From: an uncultured Desulfobacterales bacterium
Lineage (GTDB): Bacteria > Desulfobacterota > Desulfobacteria > Desulfobacterales > UBA11574
Reading direction: 5' to 3'
Assembly (NCBI GenBank): GCA_937925895.1
Contig: CALANC010000308.1
Location: 1-8,312, forward strand
DNA length: 8,312 nt
The position numbers were made by a program, and so were the translations under genes. Below the pieces are notes generated by a model. That model ran no database searches. It was not told where the DNA came from and saw nothing but the letters and a program-made list of their open reading frames with translations. Of this stretch, positions 5,737 to 8,312 are shown piece after piece. Each line of letters opens with the position of its first letter. Positions within the stretch are counted from its first letter, which is position 1.

Positions 5737-7809
5737 ATGTCTGAGAACATAAAAAGTTTGAGGAATATCGCTTTTGTTGGTCATGGTGGCGCGGGAAAAA
5801 CATCTTTGGCAGAAGTCATGCTTTTTAACACCGGTGTGATCAACAGGCATGGCCGGGTTGAAGACGGTACGACTTCTATGGATTATGAGCCTGAGGAACT
5901 TAAGCGCAACATCAGTTTAAGCAGCAGTTTCCATCAATACAGCTGGAAAAAACACAAAATTTCCTTCATCGATACTCCCGGTGACCAAAATTTTTTTTCA
6001 GACACCAGAAGCTGCATGCAGGCTGCTGATGGTGTTGTCGTAGTGGTAGACGCCGTGGATGGTGTCAAAGTTCAGAGTGAAATAGCCTGGGATTTCGCAA
6101 AGGAATTCAACCTCCCCTCGATTATATTTATCAATAAACTCGACAGAGAACGAGCAGATTTTTTGCGAACATTTAAAGACGTAACGGATTGTTTTGAACC
6201 CAAGCCGGTAATTCTTCAAATTCCGATCGGAGCTGAAGCAGGTTTTAAGGGTATTGTCGACCTCGTTGATATGAAGGCCTATACCTATGACGAAAAAGGT
6301 AAAGGCACAACAATCGATATTCCCGCAGACATGCAGGATCAGGTTAATGAAGAAAGAGAAGCTCTGGTGGAAAATGTTGTGGAGTCGGACGACGAGCTTT
6401 TAGAGCGATACCTTGAAGGGGAATCCTTGTCAAATGATGAGATTAATGCAGCCTTACGGGAAGGTACATTATCACGATCGCTGACTCCTGTATTGTGCGG
6501 GTCAGCCACAAAAAATATCGGCATTGATCTCTTACAAAACTTTATCGTAAATTGCATGCCTTCGCCTTATGATCGAGGCGCTTGGGTGGCTGCTGACGAA
6601 TCCGGTGAAAATGAATTAAGATGCGAACCGGATCCTGACGGCCCTTTTTCTGCTTTTGTATTTAAAACAGTTGCCGACCCTTTTGCCGGACGGCTTTCAA
6701 TATTCAGGGTTGTTTCAGGAACACTTGGAGGAGATGGAAATTTTTATAACGTCAACAAAGGTGCAAGAGAGCGGTACAATCAGCTATTAACTCTTGCCGG
6801 CAAAGAGCAAAAACCGGTTAATAAAGCTTATCCGGGTTCAATTGTAGCCGTAGCCAAACTAAAAGACACAACCACAGGGGATACCATCTGCGATGAAAGC
6901 AATAAAATAAAATTTAAATGTGCAGAACCGCTTCCGTCTCTGATTTCTTTTGCAATCGAACCCAAATCCAAAGGAGATGAAGACAAGGTTTTCATCTCTC
7001 TTTCAAAACTGTTAGAAGAAGATATGGCCTTGCAGTTAACCCGGAATGCCGAAACAAAGCAAATTCTATTATCTGGTTTAGGACAGGTGCATATTGACGT
7101 AACTGCTGAAAAACTCAAAAGGAAGTTCAACGTTGAAGTTCAGCTGAGCACACCAAAAGTCCCCTATAAAGAAACAATTAGCAAAAAGGTTAGAGTTCAA
7201 GGAAAACACAAAAAACAAACCGGAGGTCACGGTCAATATGGCGACTGTTGGGTTCAGATCGAACCGCTTCCAAGAGGAGCAGGTTTTGAATTTGTAAACA
7301 AGATTGTTGGCGGCGCAATTCCGAGACAGTATATACCTGCTGTTGAAAAAGGTATTATTGAATCTTCCGGGAACGGTGTTCTTGCCGGATTCCCTTGCGT
7401 TGATTTTAGAGCCATACTTGACGACGGTGGCTATCATTCGGTCGATTCTTCAGAAATGGCTTTTAAAATCGCAGGTTCGCTGGCTTTCAAAAAAGCAGCA
7501 AAAGATGCAGGCCCGATTTTGCTTGAGCCTATCATGAAGGTTTCGATCACAACACCGGACGAATATATGGGCGATATCATGGGAGACCTCAACAGCAGAA
7601 GAGGAAGAGTGCTGGGTATGGACAGCAAGGGGAAAAACCAGGTTATCAATGCGAATGTTCCCATGGCCGAGTTTTTGACATATGCACCGGATCTGAGATC
7701 CATGACCGGTGGCAGAGGTATTTTTTTCATGGAATTTTCACACTATGACGAAATCCCGGCCCAGATTTCTCAAAAAATTGTCGAGGAAATGAACAAAGAC
7801 AAAGAATAG
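5737..7809 (+). CDS. fusA: Elongation factor G paralogue (EF-G-like translational GTPase) with altered GTPase motifs
   Basis: The 690-residue product has the five-domain layout of EF-G, the ribosomal translocase GTPase. G1 is GHGGAGKT (15-22), G4 NKLD (133-136) and G5 CGSA (254-257). Domain II lies at about 300-395, domain III about 400-475, domain IV about 480-600 with HKKQTGGHGQYG (491-502) and GGYHSVDSSEMAFKIA (564-579, His567 at the tip), and domain V about 600-680 with LNSRRGRVLGM. Two GTPase motifs differ from canonical EF-G: G3 reads DTPGDQNF (79-86) instead of DTPGHVDF, so Asp83 replaces the catalytic His, and switch I reads RNISL (57-61) instead of RGITI, with Ser60 for the magnesium-binding Thr. 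This marks it as a second, EF-G-2-type paralogue and not the housekeeping fusA, which normally sits with rpsL, rpsG and tuf. ATG 5737 is chosen on its strong Shine-Dalgarno; an in-frame ATG at 5686 would add 17 residues. The exact role, translocation or a specialised ribosome function, is not evident. Confidence 0.9.
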   Translation: MSENIKSLRNIAFVGHGGAGKTSLAEVMLFNTGVINRHGRVEDGTTSMDYEPEELKRNISLSSSFHQYSWKKHKISFIDTPGDQNFFSDTRSCMQAADGVVVVVDAVDGVKVQSEIAWDFAKEFNLPSIIFINKLDRERADFLRTFKDVTDCFEPKPVILQIPIGAEAGFKGIVDLVDMKAYTYDEKGKGTTIDIPADMQDQVNEEREALVENVVESDDELLERYLEGESLSNDEINAALREGTLSRSLTPVLCGSATKNIGIDLLQNFIVNCMPSPYDRGAWVAADESGENELRCEPDPDGPFSAFVFKTVADPFAGRLSIFRVVSGTLGGDGNFYNVNKGARERYNQLLTLAGKEQKPVNKAYPGSIVAVAKLKDTTTGDTICDESNKIKFKCAEPLPSLISFAIEPKSKGDEDKVFISLSKLLEEDMALQLTRNAETKQILLSGLGQVHIDVTAEKLKRKFNVEVQLSTPKVPYKETISKKVRVQGKHKKQTGGHGQYGDCWVQIEPLPRGAGFEFVNKIVGGAIPRQYIPAVEKGIIESSGNGVLAGFPCVDFRAILDDGGYHSVDSSEMAFKIAGSLAFKKAAKDAGPILLEPIMKVSITTPDEYMGDIMGDLNSRRGRVLGMDSKGKNQVINANVPMAEFLTYAPDLRSMTGGRGIFFMEFSHYDEIPAQISQKIVEEMNKDKE

Positions 7810-7831
7810 ATAAACCAATTTTCTTTTCACC

Positions 7832-7867
7832 AAAGCACGAAAAATTATAAACTTTTCGTGCTTTTTT
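7832..7867 (+). terminator. Intrinsic terminator after the EF-G paralogue
   Basis: A perfect 12-base-pair stem, AAAGCACGAAAA (7832-7843) with TTTTCGTGCTTT (7853-7864), encloses a 9-base loop, and the run of T at 7862-7867 follows at once. It starts 23 bases after the EF-G stop codon. Read on the minus strand the hairpin is followed by only three T, so it is a weaker stop for the converging nuclease gene, whose stop codon is 15 bases away. Confidence 0.9.
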
Positions 7868-7881
7868 CTTTGTTTCGGTAA

Positions 7882-8312
7882 CTATCTATTTTTAACCGAT
7901 AAACATCGTTTACTTGGGGCAAAACCTGCCCAAAAGGCATCCCACTTACGTGAAAAAATCTTCCTGTTGGATTTTTTAATCTTTTTCCCGAACGGGCAGT
8001 TTTTATGATGAAATCGTTTTGATCTCCGGTTCCCCACATACACGTCTTCTTTTTCTTTCCAATTACCCCACATCCCTTTTTTGGCCGACATGGCGTCCCG
8101 CTGAAAATTCAACAACAGCTTGTTGTACTTAACATTGGGCTTTAAAAACAAAACATAGGCGTAACCATGACCGATCAATTCTTTATTTACAAACTTACCC
8201 TCTCTTGAAAACACATAGGCCAATAGACGGCCGTATGGGTCATGCGTTTCTTTATCCAATTCCAGACGAATATTTTTACCAAGCACCAATCTTTTATTTA
8301 AACTCTTTGCCT
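7882..8312 (-). CDS. Staphylococcal-nuclease-like (thermonuclease family) protein with C-terminal Ada-like zinc module, 5' end missing
   Basis: The frame is open across the right edge, so the start lies beyond 8312; 142 codons are visible, beginning AKSLNKRLVLGK, and ending at TAG 7884-7882. A TTG at 8289 is internal, not the start. Residues 1-84 match the second half of the SNase OB-fold: VLGKNIRLELDKE, then HDPYGRLLAYVF, where Arg28 corresponds to the catalytic Arg87 of S. aureus nuclease, then GKFVNKELIGHGYAYV and AMSAKKGMWGNW. The other catalytic residues (Arg35, Glu43 of that enzyme) would lie in the missing part. Residues 90-136 (YVGNRRSKRFHHKNC...AGFAPSKRC) resemble the small Ada-type metal-binding module often found after SNase domains, with FHxxxC followed by PCxxC. 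Here the second motif is PSKRC, so one cysteine (position 133) is serine. Many such proteins are secreted or membrane-anchored; the N terminus needed to judge this is absent. It converges on the EF-G gene. Confidence 0.85.
   Translation of the reverse strand, partial: AKSLNKRLVLGKNIRLELDKETHDPYGRLLAYVFSREGKFVNKELIGHGYAYVLFLKPNVKYNKLLLNFQRDAMSAKKGMWGNWKEKEDVYVGNRRSKRFHHKNCPFGKKIKKSNRKIFSRKWDAFWAGFAPSKRCLSVKNR

Noticed and set aside
7078..7437. Minus-strand 119-codon frame inside the EF-G paralogue
   Set aside because: It is antisense to conserved EF-G domains III-IV, and its translation looks like a random shadow.
7845..8039. Minus-strand 64-codon frame across the terminator and the nuclease 3' end
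   Set aside because: It overlaps the well-supported nuclease frame and the terminator hairpin and has no recognisable protein pattern.
8287..8289. TTG at 8289 as the start of the nuclease gene
   Set aside because: The frame stays open to the window edge and the residues before it (AKSLNKR) fit the SNase fold, which also needs its upstream catalytic half, so the true start lies outside the window.
1..8312. Whole-window search for CRISPR arrays, insertion sequences, toxin-antitoxin or defence genes, tRNA genes and riboswitches
   Set aside because: Reading both strands showed no direct-repeat arrays, transposase-like frames, terminal inverted repeats or recognisable structured RNA; all space is taken by housekeeping genes and short gaps.

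Overview
This window looks like ordinary core chromosome from a Desulfobacterota (former Deltaproteobacteria) bacterium, most likely a Desulfobacterales relative. That placement is an inference. It rests on the gene order xseA-xseB-ispA-dxs-tlyA, on the style of the encoded proteins, and on a neighbouring EF-G paralogue of a type I associate with this group. There are no mobile elements, CRISPR arrays, rRNA or tRNA genes, and no intergenic gap longer than about 145 bases.

Layout on the plus strand: (1) the 3' end of an unrecognised gene (1-243); (2) a 111-base gap with a candidate promoter; (3) a tight cluster of xseA (exonuclease VII large subunit), xseB (small subunit), ispA (short-chain polyprenyl diphosphate synthase) and dxs (1-deoxy-D-xylulose-5-phosphate synthase). 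Within this cluster the genes are 4 bases apart, overlap by 8 bases, and are 14 bases apart, so one transcript with translational coupling is likely; (4) an 85-base gap and then tlyA (S4-domain rRNA 2'-O-methyltransferase); (5) a 142-base gap with a good sigma70-type promoter and strong Shine-Dalgarno, then a 690-residue EF-G paralogue; (6) a strong intrinsic terminator. On the minus strand, converging on that terminator, is the 3' part of a staphylococcal-nuclease-like gene that runs off the right edge of the window.

Functionally, XseA and XseB form exonuclease VII, which degrades single-stranded DNA. Dxs makes DXP, the first intermediate of the MEP isoprenoid pathway, and IspA condenses its IPP/DMAPP products to farnesyl (or geranylgeranyl) diphosphate. 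TlyA and the EF-G paralogue both act on the ribosome.

I found no clearly undescribed system. The points most worth a second look are the EF-G paralogue, whose GTPase site lacks the catalytic histidine and has a changed switch I while the domain IV tip is intact, and the nuclease, whose C-terminal Ada-like zinc module has lost one expected cysteine by what would be a single base change.
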